The position numbers were made by a program, and so were the translations under genes. Positions 18,873-27,650 of a DNA stretch of 64,000 bases are shown piece after piece. The DNA lies in contig OX638327.1 in NCBI GenBank assembly GCA_951812745.1, forward strand, positions 496,001 to 560,000, read 5' to 3'. The stretch is from an uncultured Nitrospirales bacterium. Lineage in GTDB: Bacteria; Nitrospirota; Nitrospiria; Nitrospirales; UBA8639. Below the pieces are notes generated by a model, which was not told the DNA's origin, searched no databases, and saw nothing but the letters and a program-made list of their open reading frames with translations. The first letter of the stretch is position 1, and the number at the start of each line of letters is the position of its first letter.

Positions 18873-20123
18873 ATGCATAAAATTTTCCAGGCAATAGGTT
18901 GGGTCATCGGCGCGTTCGTGGCGATCACGGTGCTCGTGGTTGCCGTTGATGTTCCGATGCCCCCGACCGTGGGCGCTCAGAAGAGCACAAAGAAACCGTT
19001 CGCAAAGGCGTTTCCCGATTCCCAGAAATGTAAGCGGTGTCATTTGCGGGTTTTTGATGAATGGGAAGCATCCGCCCAATCCCGGTCAATTCTGAGTTCT
19101 CCCTTTCGTGTCTCGTTGGAGCGTTACCGGGAGACGTCCGGTGATAAGGAAGGCAGAATGTGTTTCCGCTGCCACGCGCCGAGCGTGCTGGAGTATCCGG
19201 ACCATACGAGTGTCTATATCAAGGAAATCGCATCCGGTGATCCCAGGTTGGACGGAGTTGGGTGTTCTCAGTGCCATTTGATCAAAGACGTGGATCCCAA
19301 ACAGCATCCTCCGCATCCGATCTATCAACTGGAACGGACCGTTTTCGGCAGCTATAAAAAGCCGGTGGAGAATCTGGCGCATCAATCCGTTCCCACGAAA
19401 CTCTACAGCCAGTCACGGTACTGCGTGACCTGTCATGAAAATTTACCGGGCCATGAAACACTTCCGGACTTGCTGGGACCCTGGCAAGATACCAAAACCC
19501 AAAAGACAGGCAAACAGTGCCAAGCATGCCATATGCCGGAAGCCTTCGGCGAGTCGGCCAACGGGGAACGGAATCGCAAAATTGCGAACCACAGTTTCCC
19601 CGGCCGTTTCGGCAAGGTGCGTGCCGATGCCGTGAAAGTGGAAGTCAAGACCGCAGTCAAAGGTAAGGAATCCGAAGTCACGGTCGCGGTCCAGAGCCTG
19701 GTCCCGCATAATCTGCCTTTACCCCATCCCGGGTGGTCTCGCGTGGAACTCAATTTAACGATCCTGGGAAAAAATTTGCGAAAAGTCTACGTGGAAAAAC
19801 GCTACTATGAACGGGTGTTCGGAACGAAAGACGGAAAAACCACCGTCTTCGACTTTGAAGCCGGCAAGGTTTTGAAAAATAACGTCCTTAAACCTGAAGA
19901 ACAACGGATCGAAACCTTTACCTTCCCAACTCCTCAGAATGCCCCATCCATGGACGTGATCGTCACCATGACCTACGCCCCGATTTATGGGCCTGACGCG
20001 TTCGTGAAAGACGTCGAACAACGGGCGGCCTTGGGGAAAAAAGATCGTGCCTTTCAGCCCGTCCAAATCATTCGCTATGAAGAAAATATTATTCTAAAGG
20101 ACTTTGAGAAAAACGCAGGGTAA
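18873..20123 (+). CDS. Pentaheme cytochrome c, paralogue of the preceding gene
   Basis: A 416-aa protein with an N-terminal membrane or signal segment (VIGAFVAITVLVVAVDV) and five heme sites: CKRCH, CFRCH, CSQCH, CVTCH and CQACH. The order, the spacing and the motif HAPSVLEYPDHT match the upstream cytochrome (HAPAVTIFPQHT), so the pair arose by duplication. The C-terminal 180 residues form a heme-free beta-rich region. There is no clear signal-peptidase site, so it may stay anchored in the inner membrane while its partner is soluble, which would suit electron transfer between membrane and periplasm (inference). Confidence 0.85.
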   Translation: MHKIFQAIGWVIGAFVAITVLVVAVDVPMPPTVGAQKSTKKPFAKAFPDSQKCKRCHLRVFDEWEASAQSRSILSSPFRVSLERYRETSGDKEGRMCFRCHAPSVLEYPDHTSVYIKEIASGDPRLDGVGCSQCHLIKDVDPKQHPPHPIYQLERTVFGSYKKPVENLAHQSVPTKLYSQSRYCVTCHENLPGHETLPDLLGPWQDTKTQKTGKQCQACHMPEAFGESANGERNRKIANHSFPGRFGKVRADAVKVEVKTAVKGKESEVTVAVQSLVPHNLPLPHPGWSRVELNLTILGKNLRKVYVEKRYYERVFGTKDGKTTVFDFEAGKVLKNNVLKPEEQRIETFTFPTPQNAPSMDVIVTMTYAPIYGPDAFVKDVEQRAALGKKDRAFQPVQIIRYEENIILKDFEKNAG

Positions 20124-20587
20124 GCAAGGGCGTACCCGTGCAGACCCGGTGCACGTCCCTCGACCCAGAGACCGTGAGGTATCAACTGGGTGGCAGACGA
20201 GTGGGGCTCAGACCTTGAAGTCCGTGGTGGAGCAAGTGGTGGTGGATCGCTTTGCCCTCAAGCAGTTGCTGGGCAACTCGTCCTTTGTTTTGCCTTTTGC
20301 CTCAAGGACAGTGGCAGCGGCCTGAAGCAGGTGCTCCTGTGGGGAGTGGCACCTACACGAACTTGGAGAGTCGGCATGATCCAGGTCTGGAGTGGGACGG
20401 GGACTTGTTCAGTGCGCGGGTCTGGGCGGACGGCTGCAGATCGAGTGGCGCTTCCGACCAGGGGTGAGCCGGGTTGCCCCCCCTCGCGTTTGCGTAGGAG
20501 ATGGCCGGCGTGCAATCGGCTGTTCCAGGCATCGGCATCGGTGTCTCAGGCCAGTGTTGGGTGTGCGAAAGGATCTTTCGCTTCTCT
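20124..20587 (+). other. 464-base stretch without a recognisable gene
   Basis: Open frames here on both strands are short, rich in Arg/Ser/Gly and resemble no family. I see no heme, transposase or RNA-gene signature and no clear terminator after the cytochrome gene. It may be decayed sequence. Confidence 0.4.
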
Positions 20588-21583
20588 TCAACGGCGCGAC
20601 GACGTCATCTCCACGATAACCTTTAACGCGCCTTTTGTTGCTGCGTAAGCAAAGGCGTTGATGATCTGCTCAAGTGGAAAACGTTTGTGGATGAGTGATG
20701 GTACGTCAATGGCGTTTTCCCGCAGCAAGGCGATTGCCGGCGGGAATGGACCGCACCGCGAGCCTACCACGGTTATTTCATGAACCACGAGCGAGGTCAC
20801 GTCCATGACGGTGTGCCCATGGTAGGTTGATTTGAGCACGATGATTCCCCGGGGACGAACGTATTCACGGGCCAACGCGAATCCATCTGGTGTGCCGGTG
20901 GCCTCGACCACGATATCGAATCCTCGAGAAAGCGAGGCAGGCTCCTGACTCGTGTGAATGCCGCGAGCAGCAAGGATCTGCAATTTTTCCGGATGGCGTC
21001 CCAAGGCCGTTAAACGGCATCGAGTGCGATGCAGGACTTGGGCGCATAACAACCCCAGTTTTCCATCACCGATGACCAGAACCCGGTCTGTTGCGTCGAC
21101 AGAAACCTGTTCGAGAATTTGGCAGGCCGCGGCAAGGGGCTCCGCGAACACGGCCTGATCGTTGGTGATCTCGTCGGGAAGGGGATAGAGGTTTTCTGCA
21201 GGCAGGGCTAGAAAATCGGCGAAGGCTCCGTCCCGGCGGTCGATGCCCAGGGTCGTTCGATGCGGGCAATGGGTCGGTCGTCCGGCTTGACAGACCGGGC
21301 AGATCCGGCAGGCCGCGTTGATTTCACCCACGACCCGCTTTCCGACGAGGTCGGGGTGGTGTGGGGCCTCGTCAACGATGCCGACGAATTCATGGCCCGG
21401 TACTCCTTGAAAGTCCATATAGCCCTGGACCAATTGCAGGTCCGTGGTGCAAATGCCCGCCTGGATGACCCGAACGACGGCTTCGCCGTCGGCCGGCACA
21501 GGGGTGGGGTATTGATCGCAATATTCCAGGCCGGAACGTAAGGTCAGTGCGTGCATATGGTCAAAAGTAGCTGAGTTGTTCAT
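20588..21583 (-). CDS. Zinc-dependent medium-chain dehydrogenase
   Basis: A 331-aa NAD(P)-dependent dehydrogenase of the MDR superfamily. It has the catalytic zinc region (GICTTDLQ, GHEFVGIV), a structural zinc cluster (CRICPVCQAGRPTHC) and a Rossmann nucleotide site (VLVIGDGKLGLLCAQ). Substrate is not predictable; it could act on alcohols or polyols. The first ATG (21583) gives ten extra residues over the MDR consensus start MHALTL at 21556, and either is possible. It is alone on its strand between the cytochromes and the HtrA gene. Confidence 0.83.
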   Translation of the reverse strand: MNNSATFDHMHALTLRSGLEYCDQYPTPVPADGEAVVRVIQAGICTTDLQLVQGYMDFQGVPGHEFVGIVDEAPHHPDLVGKRVVGEINAACRICPVCQAGRPTHCPHRTTLGIDRRDGAFADFLALPAENLYPLPDEITNDQAVFAEPLAAACQILEQVSVDATDRVLVIGDGKLGLLCAQVLHRTRCRLTALGRHPEKLQILAARGIHTSQEPASLSRGFDIVVEATGTPDGFALAREYVRPRGIIVLKSTYHGHTVMDVTSLVVHEITVVGSRCGPFPPAIALLRENAIDVPSLIHKRFPLEQIINAFAYAATKGALKVIVEMTSSRR

Positions 21584-21600
21584 TCATTGGCTGATCATTT

Positions 21601-21675
21601 CCCCTCACCCCAGCGCTCTCCTACTAGGGGAGAGGGTGCTTCGGTTCCGCGCCGTTGTGAGGAGGGGTGAAGGGG
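21601..21675. repeat. GC-rich palindromic intergenic repeat
   Basis: CCCCTCACCCC near the left end mirrors GGGGTGAAGGGG at the right end. An inner hairpin (CTCTCC, GGAGAG) lies between them. It resembles the GC-rich repeats at 60873 and 62087 in composition (GGGAGAGGGT core). Confidence 0.5.
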
Positions 21676-21905
21676 CTTTGGCTTGCTCCGAACTTGATCT
21701 GAGGGAGAGTCTGGTCAAGCCGCCATTCAGTTTTCCCGCCCACTTTCAACGCGTTCTCGATTTGTCTTTGAACAGCCGAAAGAGATTAGTGTAAAATCGA
21801 TTAATGAGGCGTAGTGGCCTTTTCGGGAAAGGGCCAAGCGTGCGCGATCCTGTGTGGACCCGCGTTGATGCTGACCTGAGACATTAACATTAAAGGATAA
21901 ACTTT
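21676..21905 (+). promoter_or_regulatory. Upstream region of the HtrA gene with a probable sigma-70 promoter
   Basis: TTGAAC (21768-21773), an 18-base spacer and TAAAAT (21792-21797) make a plausible promoter. An AAGGA ribosome site (21892-21896) lies nine bases before the ATG. Nothing else is seen in this stretch. Confidence 0.45.
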
Positions 21906-23396
21906 ATGATTATGGAAACTTTACACGGGTGTCGCAAGGGGAAATGTTTATTCGGTCTCGCTGTATTGGCCTTTGCGGGGTTCATGGCGGTTTTTTCCCC
22001 CCAGCAGGCATCGGCAACGGTGCCCGAAGCTTTTAGCAGAGGATTTTCCGACATCGTCGCGAAAGTGCAACCTGCCGTGGTGAACGTCGCGGTTGCAGAG
22101 TCGGCCAGGTCCAGGGGACCCAGACGGTTGCCTCCGGGCCCCTTTGGTGGCCCGCCGGGTCCTCCTGGACCTCCCATGCCACCGCCCGGTCCTCCCGGCC
22201 GACCGCCGTTCGGCCCTCCCGGCATGAGCGCCGGGTCCGGTGTCGTCATCAGTCCGGAAGGGTACATCGTGACCAACAACCACGTCGTGGAAGAATCCAC
22301 GAATATAACGGTGACGACGTTTGCTGGAAAAGAATATGCGGCGAAAGTCGTGGGGACTGATCCGAAAACCGACTTGGCCGTGATCAAGATCGAAGGAGAA
22401 AGTCTCCCGTTCATTTCATGGAGTGCGCAGGAGACGATCAGGGTGGGCGATTTGGTCCTGGCCGTGGGGAGCCCCTTTGGCCTGACGTCGTCCGTCACGA
22501 TGGGCATTATCAGCGCAATGGGTCGGGGAAACGTCGGAATCACGGAATACGAGGATTTTATCCAGACCGACGCGCCGATCAACCCCGGCAATTCCGGTGG
22601 GCCTCTCGTGAACATGGCGGGTGAAATTGTCGGCATCAACACCGCCATTTTCTCGCGCACCGGCGGCTCGGAAGGAATTGGGTTCGCCATTCCCGTTGAT
22701 ATTGTCCAAGACATTACGAGCAGCCTGATCAAGAACGGACGCGTCGTGCGAGGATGGATGGGGATTGCGATTCAGGAGTTGAGTCCGGCCCTGGCGCAAT
22801 CGTTTCAGTTGCCGGAATCCCATCGAGGTGGCGTGCTGATCAGTGAGGTGAATGAAAAGGGTCCATCCGCGGGCGGCGTGTTGCAACGGGGAGACGTGCT
22901 GCTTGAATATCGCGGCAAAACAATTCGAGACGTCAATCACCTCCGGAATATCGTCGCGCGGACGCCGGTCGGCTCCGAGGTTGAAATCACCGTATTGCGC
23001 AACGGCAAAAAAAAGACGCTGACCATGACAGTGGGAGAACGGCCAACGGATGAGATGCTGGCCAGCGGAAGAGGGTCCTCTCCTCCCATGACAACGGAAA
23101 AACTCGACAATGTTCTTGCCGGATTGGACGTCGGACCGTTGACGGATGAACGAAGGAAACAACTGAACCTCCCCGAAGAGGTTGCCGGCGTCGTGGTGAA
23201 TGAAGTGAATCCCGGCAGCGCGGCGGAAGCAGCAGGTTTGCAACAGGGGGACATCATTCAGGAAGTGAATCGGGAAGTCGTGAAAAGTCTGGCCGATTAC
23301 CAACGGGTGGCTCCCATGATTGAAAAAGAGGAGTTGGTCGTTCTCTTTTTAAGCCGAAGAGGGAATAATCTCTTCGTGGCGGTCAATCCAAAATAG
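21906..23396 (+). CDS. Do/DegQ-family periplasmic serine protease with Pro/Gly-rich insert
   Basis: A 496-aa HtrA-type protease-chaperone for periplasmic protein quality control. A signal peptide (about 1-38) is followed by the trypsin-like domain with the triad His in TNNHVVEE, Asp in DLAVIKI and Ser in NPGNSGGP. Two PDZ domains come next (about 285-370 and 400-490). Just before the protease core, about residues 60-105 form a Pro/Gly-rich segment with repeated PPGPPGPP, which is unusual for DegQ and probably a flexible linker. It lies 72 bases upstream of tatC, at the head of the Mo-cofactor and cytochrome gene group. Confidence 0.9.
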   Translation: MIMETLHGCRKGKCLFGLAVLAFAGFMAVFSPQQASATVPEAFSRGFSDIVAKVQPAVVNVAVAESARSRGPRRLPPGPFGGPPGPPGPPMPPPGPPGRPPFGPPGMSAGSGVVISPEGYIVTNNHVVEESTNITVTTFAGKEYAAKVVGTDPKTDLAVIKIEGESLPFISWSAQETIRVGDLVLAVGSPFGLTSSVTMGIISAMGRGNVGITEYEDFIQTDAPINPGNSGGPLVNMAGEIVGINTAIFSRTGGSEGIGFAIPVDIVQDITSSLIKNGRVVRGWMGIAIQELSPALAQSFQLPESHRGGVLISEVNEKGPSAGGVLQRGDVLLEYRGKTIRDVNHLRNIVARTPVGSEVEITVLRNGKKKTLTMTVGERPTDEMLASGRGSSPPMTTEKLDNVLAGLDVGPLTDERRKQLNLPEEVAGVVVNEVNPGSAAEAAGLQQGDIIQEVNREVVKSLADYQRVAPMIEKEELVVLFLSRRGNNLFVAVNPK

Positions 23397-23468
23397 CGTG
23401 CTTGTCATGCCGGGTCACGGCCACTATTGATCGATCTCCGGGGCGGAAGTAAAGAGTCGTACTGAGAC

Positions 23469-24395
23469 ATGGCGGAACAATCAAAAGTTACCAAGTGGTT
23501 GCAGGACAAGGTCTTTAATCCTCTCGAGGATAAAAAGATGCCGGTCATGCAGCACTTGTTTGAATTTCAGGCAAGGCTGACGAAAGCGGTGGTGGTCGTG
23601 GCCTTGTTTTTCATCGGGACGTTTTTCTATGCCGATACCCTGGTGCAATGGTTGCGGATTCCACTGCAGAACATGTTTGTTCCCGGAAGCCTGGAATGGG
23701 TCCCGACCGATCTGCCGAAGATTCCCTTTATCTTTCTGTCGCCGGCTGAAGCGTTGTGGCAAAACCTGAAAGTAGCGGCCCTGTTTGCCCTGGTGCTCGC
23801 AACGCCCTACATTCTGTGGGAAATCTGGTCCTTCGTGGTTCCCGGCTTGCACACACAGGAACGCCGGTTCGTGGCGCCGTTCGTCCTGACGAGTGCCGTG
23901 GCTTTTTATTTGGGATTGGGATTCTGTTTCTTTTTCGTGTTGCCGTTTGCCCTGAACTTTCTGATTTCCTACGGAGTCCAGGCGGGGTTCATTCCGCAAC
24001 TGTCGATTGCCAGTTACGTGGGATTCGCGCTGTGGTTACTGGTGGTCTTCGGCCTGATTTTTGAAGTGCCGCTGGCGCTGACGCTTATGGCCAAATTGGG
24101 ATGGGTCGATGCGCCGTTTTTGAAGAAATACCGGAAATGGGCTTTTTTGGGGTCGTTTCTTTTTGCCGCACTGCTCACGCCAACCCCGGATCCCTTTAAT
24201 CAATGTATCATGGCTTTGCCGATGTACTTTTTTTATGAAGTCGGCATTATCAGTGCCGGGTTTTTTAAGAAAAAAGCAACGGAAGAGGTCAGTGAAACCG
24301 AAGAGAAGGTTGACACAGGCTCCTCGTCAAAGGATTCCGGCGTGCTGCAGCCCAAAACGGCTGGTCCCGATGACGAGTACGTGGGTGTGCCCTGA
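23469..24395 (+). CDS. tatC: Sec-independent protein translocase TatC
   Basis: A 308-aa six-helix inner-membrane protein, the receptor for twin-arginine signal peptides. The family pattern is clear: MQHLFEFQARLTKAVV at the N-terminus, FIFLSPAEALWQNLKVA, then FVVPGLHTQERRFVAPFV, FGLIFEVPLALTL and the ending LLTPTPDPFNQCIMALPMY. The polar C-terminal tail of about 45 residues is longer than in E. coli. It is followed 9 bases later by moaB, so Mo-cofactor genes are co-transcribed with the exporter of Mo enzymes. The matching TatA gene is at 14455. Confidence 0.95.
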   Translation: MAEQSKVTKWLQDKVFNPLEDKKMPVMQHLFEFQARLTKAVVVVALFFIGTFFYADTLVQWLRIPLQNMFVPGSLEWVPTDLPKIPFIFLSPAEALWQNLKVAALFALVLATPYILWEIWSFVVPGLHTQERRFVAPFVLTSAVAFYLGLGFCFFFVLPFALNFLISYGVQAGFIPQLSIASYVGFALWLLVVFGLIFEVPLALTLMAKLGWVDAPFLKKYRKWAFLGSFLFAALLTPTPDPFNQCIMALPMYFFYEVGIISAGFFKKKATEEVSETEEKVDTGSSSKDSGVLQPKTAGPDDEYVGVP

Positions 24396-24404
24396 CGTCT
24401 TTAC

Positions 24405-24911
24405 ATGATTGATGTTGCGGTAGTGGTCATCAACAGCAAGATCTGTTCCGGAGAAGCGGAAGATCGTGGGAAGGAAAATCTGTGTCGATATTTGGAAGAC
24501 CATGACCTTCGTCTCGTCGGGTATGAAGTCTTGCCGGATGACCGCGCGGTCATTCGCGAGCATTTGGTGAGCCTGTGCGAGAAACAGGATCTTCAGGTGA
24601 TTTTCACCATAGGAGGAACCGGGGTGCGGCCCACGGATTGGGTTCCGGAAGCCACGCGTGACGTCATCGAGAAGGAAATCCCCGGCATCGGAGAAGCCAT
24701 GCGGGCGGAAAGTCTAAAAAAAATGCGGACGGCCATGCTATCCCGGGGAACGGCCGGGATTCGCGGTAAGACCATGGTGGTGAATCTGCCGGGCAGTCCG
24801 AAGGGTGCGATAGACAATGTATCGACGTTTCTTCCGATTCTCGATCATCTGGTTGGAAAGATATCCGGTGCGTCTTCCGGTAAAGAGGGAAAAGGAAGGC
24901 GCGCAGAATGA
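24405..24911 (+). CDS. moaB: Molybdenum cofactor biosynthesis protein MoaB/MogA
   Basis: A 168-aa enzyme of the MoaB/Mog fold, which adenylylates molybdopterin before metal insertion. The substrate-binding signature is complete (FTIGGTGVRPTDWVPEAT), followed by IPGIGEAMR and the end block MVVNLPGSPKGA. It lies between tatC and the Mrp ATPase with short gaps and shares a cluster with moeA and mobB, so the last steps of Mo-cofactor synthesis are grouped here. MoaB versus MogA cannot be separated by eye. Confidence 0.92.
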   Translation: MIDVAVVVINSKICSGEAEDRGKENLCRYLEDHDLRLVGYEVLPDDRAVIREHLVSLCEKQDLQVIFTIGGTGVRPTDWVPEATRDVIEKEIPGIGEAMRAESLKKMRTAMLSRGTAGIRGKTMVVNLPGSPKGAIDNVSTFLPILDHLVGKISGASSGKEGKGRRAE

Positions 24912-24949
24912 CAGTGGAATTGATTGCAATATGAGACTTGGAGGCATTC

Positions 24950-25909
24950 ATGAGTCCTGAATTGAAAATGTTTCAACCTTCGACAACAGAAGGCGATGCC
25001 TGTACGTATATGTGGGCCTGCGCGATTTGTGATGAAAATGAAACGTGCCAAAAAGACAAGGAAGGTCATAGCCGGTGGTTGGTGGCCAAACGCATGGAGC
25101 GGATCGACTACAAGATCCTCGTCATGAGTAACAAGGGTGGAGTCGGCAAGAGCACCCTCTCCACGAATCTGGCCGTCAGCCTGGCATTGAAAGGCTATGA
25201 GGTGGGTATTTGCGACATGGATATTCACGGTCCCAATATCCCCAAAATGGTCGGAGCCGAAGGGGAACGTCTCAAGATCAGCACGGGTGGCGGGATCATT
25301 CCTCATCAGGCTTACAACATGAAAATCGCCTCGATGTCGTTCCTGCTCCAAAACTCCGATGATCCCATTATCTGGCGCGACGCCTATAAATTCGAATTCA
25401 TCAATCAATTACTCGGCGGCGTCGAATGGCAGGATTTGAATTTTCTCATCGTGGACTTGCCACCGGGTACGGGCAATGAGTCGGTCACGACGATCGACCT
25501 GATCGGGGAGGTGACCGGATGTGTCATCGTGTCGACCCCGCAAGAGGTGGCGTTGCTCGACGCCCGGAAGTCCGTCACCTTCGCAAGGGACAGTGAATTG
25601 CCGATTATCGGTATCGTGGAGAATATGAGCGGTCTCGATTGCCCGCATTGCCACCAGCATATCGAAGTCTTTCGACTGGGTGGGGGAGAAGCGTCCGCCC
25701 ACGACATGGGCGTTCCCTTTTTGGGAAGAATTCCGCTGGATCCCGACGTGGTGAAGCAGAGTGACTACGGCGAACCCTATGCCCTGTTCCATTCGGATTT
25801 GCCGACGGCCGACGCGTATCACGGCATAGCCAATAAAGTCGACGATTTTTGCAAGAAAAAAGGGTCGCTGGTGGAGATTGCGACCAAGAGCCCATTCAAG
25901 AAAAAGTAG
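24950..25909 (+). CDS. Mrp/NBP35-family iron-sulfur carrier ATPase
   Basis: A 319-aa P-loop ATPase of the Mrp/ApbC family, which hands [4Fe-4S] clusters to apoproteins. Walker A is SNKGGVGKSTLSTNLA, the Walker B area is FLIVDLPPGTGNE, and the C-terminal CPHC pair matches the cluster-binding CxxC of Mrp homodimers. A further Cys-rich N-terminus (CTYMWACAICDENETC) recalls the N-terminal cluster of eukaryotic Nbp35 and is not typical of bacterial Mrp. The ATG at 24950 follows GGAGG directly. Within the moaB-moeA cluster it probably supplies clusters to molybdoenzymes. Confidence 0.88.
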   Translation: MSPELKMFQPSTTEGDACTYMWACAICDENETCQKDKEGHSRWLVAKRMERIDYKILVMSNKGGVGKSTLSTNLAVSLALKGYEVGICDMDIHGPNIPKMVGAEGERLKISTGGGIIPHQAYNMKIASMSFLLQNSDDPIIWRDAYKFEFINQLLGGVEWQDLNFLIVDLPPGTGNESVTTIDLIGEVTGCVIVSTPQEVALLDARKSVTFARDSELPIIGIVENMSGLDCPHCHQHIEVFRLGGGEASAHDMGVPFLGRIPLDPDVVKQSDYGEPYALFHSDLPTADAYHGIANKVDDFCKKKGSLVEIATKSPFKKK

Positions 25910-25915
25910 AGACGC

Positions 25916-27142
25916 ATGGACGGGTTGACCTCTCTCACAGAAGCTCAAGAGATCGTATTGGACGCCGCCACCCCATTGGGGTGCGAGAAAGTCGGATTGC
26001 TGGACGCCTTGGGACGGGTGTTGGGTGAGGACATCGTCGCGCCACGGGATAATCCTCCATGGAACAATTCGGCCATGGATGGGTTTGCCGTCCGGTGGGA
26101 AGACATCAAAAAAGAACACGAAATCACCAAGCCGGCGGAATTGACCATCGTCGAAGACGTGCAGGCCGGGCAGGTTGCCACGAAATCCGTAGGCCCCGGT
26201 GAAGCCATTCGCATCATGACCGGCGCCCCGGTTCCGGACGGAGCCGATACCGTGGTGCGGGTCGAATTCACGGAACCGTCCGACGCCAGCGTCAGGATTT
26301 TTCAGCCTGAACCCCAGGGTGCCAATATTCGTCCAAAGGGTGAAGACGTCAAAGAAGGGGAATGCATCATTCCCAAGGGCACCCAATTGCGCCCTGCGGA
26401 AATCGGCATGCTTGCGATTTTGGCGAAATCGTTCGTGTTGGTGCATCAACGTCCCAGAGTGGCCATCCTTTCAACGGGTGATGAACTCGCTGATCTCGAT
26501 GAAAAATTCGATGAGAATAAAATCGTCAACTCGAACAGCTATGGCATTGCGGCCGCGGTTCAAGAGGCGGGTGGGATACCGCTCTTGTTGGGCATTGCCA
26601 GGGATACGCCCGAATCCCTCAAGGAAAAGATCTCGCAAGGATTGGGCTGTGATATTGTCGTTCTCTCGGGCGGCGTGTCGATGGGCGACTACGACTTCAC
26701 CAAAGTCGTGTTCGCGGAACTGGGAGCCGACATGCATTTCTGGAAGCTGGCGATTCGTCCGGGACAACCCCTGGCCTTCGGCAAGATCCAGGGTAAATTG
26801 GCTTTCGGGCTACCCGGGAATCCCGTGTCGTCCATGGTCACGTTTGAACAGTTGGTTCGGTTGGCGGTCATGAAGATGGGAGGCTGCCGGCATCTGGTGC
26901 GTCCGGTGGTCGAGGCCGAATTTCAGGAAAAGTTTTCCAAACATCCTGATCGCCGGCATTTCCTTCGAGGGATCCTGGAACAACAAAACGGAAAACTTAC
27001 CGTTCGCACGACCGGACCGCAGGGTTCAGGGATTTTGACGTCCATGGTCAAGGCCAACGGGTTGATTGACATTCCCGAAGACGTGGAAAAAATCAATCCA
27101 GGCGATACCGTTCGCGTACAAGTGCTCAGCAAGGATTTTTAA
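25916..27142 (+). CDS. moeA: Molybdopterin molybdenumtransferase MoeA
   Basis: A 408-aa enzyme that inserts molybdate into adenylylated molybdopterin. The landmarks of all four domains are visible: PPWNNSAMDGFAVR near residue 45, RIMTGAPVPDGADTVVR, the MoaB-like domain with ILSTGDEL and LSGGVSMGDYDFTK, and GLPGNPVSSMVTFE. Length is normal. It begins 6 bases after the Mrp gene and ends 3 bases before mobB, so the three genes are one translation block. Confidence 0.95.
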   Translation: MDGLTSLTEAQEIVLDAATPLGCEKVGLLDALGRVLGEDIVAPRDNPPWNNSAMDGFAVRWEDIKKEHEITKPAELTIVEDVQAGQVATKSVGPGEAIRIMTGAPVPDGADTVVRVEFTEPSDASVRIFQPEPQGANIRPKGEDVKEGECIIPKGTQLRPAEIGMLAILAKSFVLVHQRPRVAILSTGDELADLDEKFDENKIVNSNSYGIAAAVQEAGGIPLLLGIARDTPESLKEKISQGLGCDIVVLSGGVSMGDYDFTKVVFAELGADMHFWKLAIRPGQPLAFGKIQGKLAFGLPGNPVSSMVTFEQLVRLAVMKMGGCRHLVRPVVEAEFQEKFSKHPDRRHFLRGILEQQNGKLTVRTTGPQGSGILTSMVKANGLIDIPEDVEKINPGDTVRVQVLSKDF

Positions 27143-27145
27143 CCC

Positions 27146-27649
27146 ATGGCACCACCTATCCTATCCTTTGTCGGACGGTCGAACAGCGGAAAAACCACGT
27201 TGATTGAACGGGTCATTCCCGAACTCACCCGCGCAGGGTACCGGGTGGCAACTGTGAAGCACGCGGGACACGGGTTCGAGTTGGACACGGAGGGCAAAGA
27301 CAGTTGGCGCCACAAGCAGGCCGGGGCGCATGCGGTCATCGTGATTTCCAAGGGAAGTCTGGCCATGTTTGCCGACGTCTCAGAAGAAATGAAGGTCGAA
27401 GAGGTGCGAGACCGGTTTTTGGACAGCAGCACGGATCTAATCATTGCGGAAGGGTGGAAAAGCGAAGGCTACCCGAAAATTGCCGTGGTTCGTGAACAAC
27501 TGGAAGAAGTCAACGTGGCCGTGGACGGGTTGTTGGCCATCGTCTCGATGAAACCCATAGAATCATCCGTTCCGTGCATTGATCGCGATGATATCGCGGC
27601 GCTGGCCAAGCTGATTATTCAGCACTACCCCAAGCCCCCCTCCACTTGA
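27146..27649 (+). CDS. mobB: Molybdopterin-guanine dinucleotide biosynthesis adapter MobB
   Basis: A 167-aa GTP-binding protein that aids conversion of Mo-molybdopterin to the bis-MGD form used by nitrate reductase-type enzymes. Walker A is FVGRSNSGKTTLIERV. It is followed by VATVKHAGHGFELDTEGKDS and the family block DLIIAEGWKSEGYPKIAVVR. MobA is not in the window. One base separates its stop from the next gene, a multiheme cytochrome. Confidence 0.92.
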   Translation: MAPPILSFVGRSNSGKTTLIERVIPELTRAGYRVATVKHAGHGFELDTEGKDSWRHKQAGAHAVIVISKGSLAMFADVSEEMKVEEVRDRFLDSSTDLIIAEGWKSEGYPKIAVVREQLEEVNVAVDGLLAIVSMKPIESSVPCIDRDDIAALAKLIIQHYPKPPST

Positions 27650-27650
27650 C

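Noticed and set aside
20190-20648. Plus-strand open frame in the gap after the cytochromes
   Set aside because: Composition is Gly/Arg/Ser-rich without any motif, and its end overlaps the dehydrogenase gene on the other strand.
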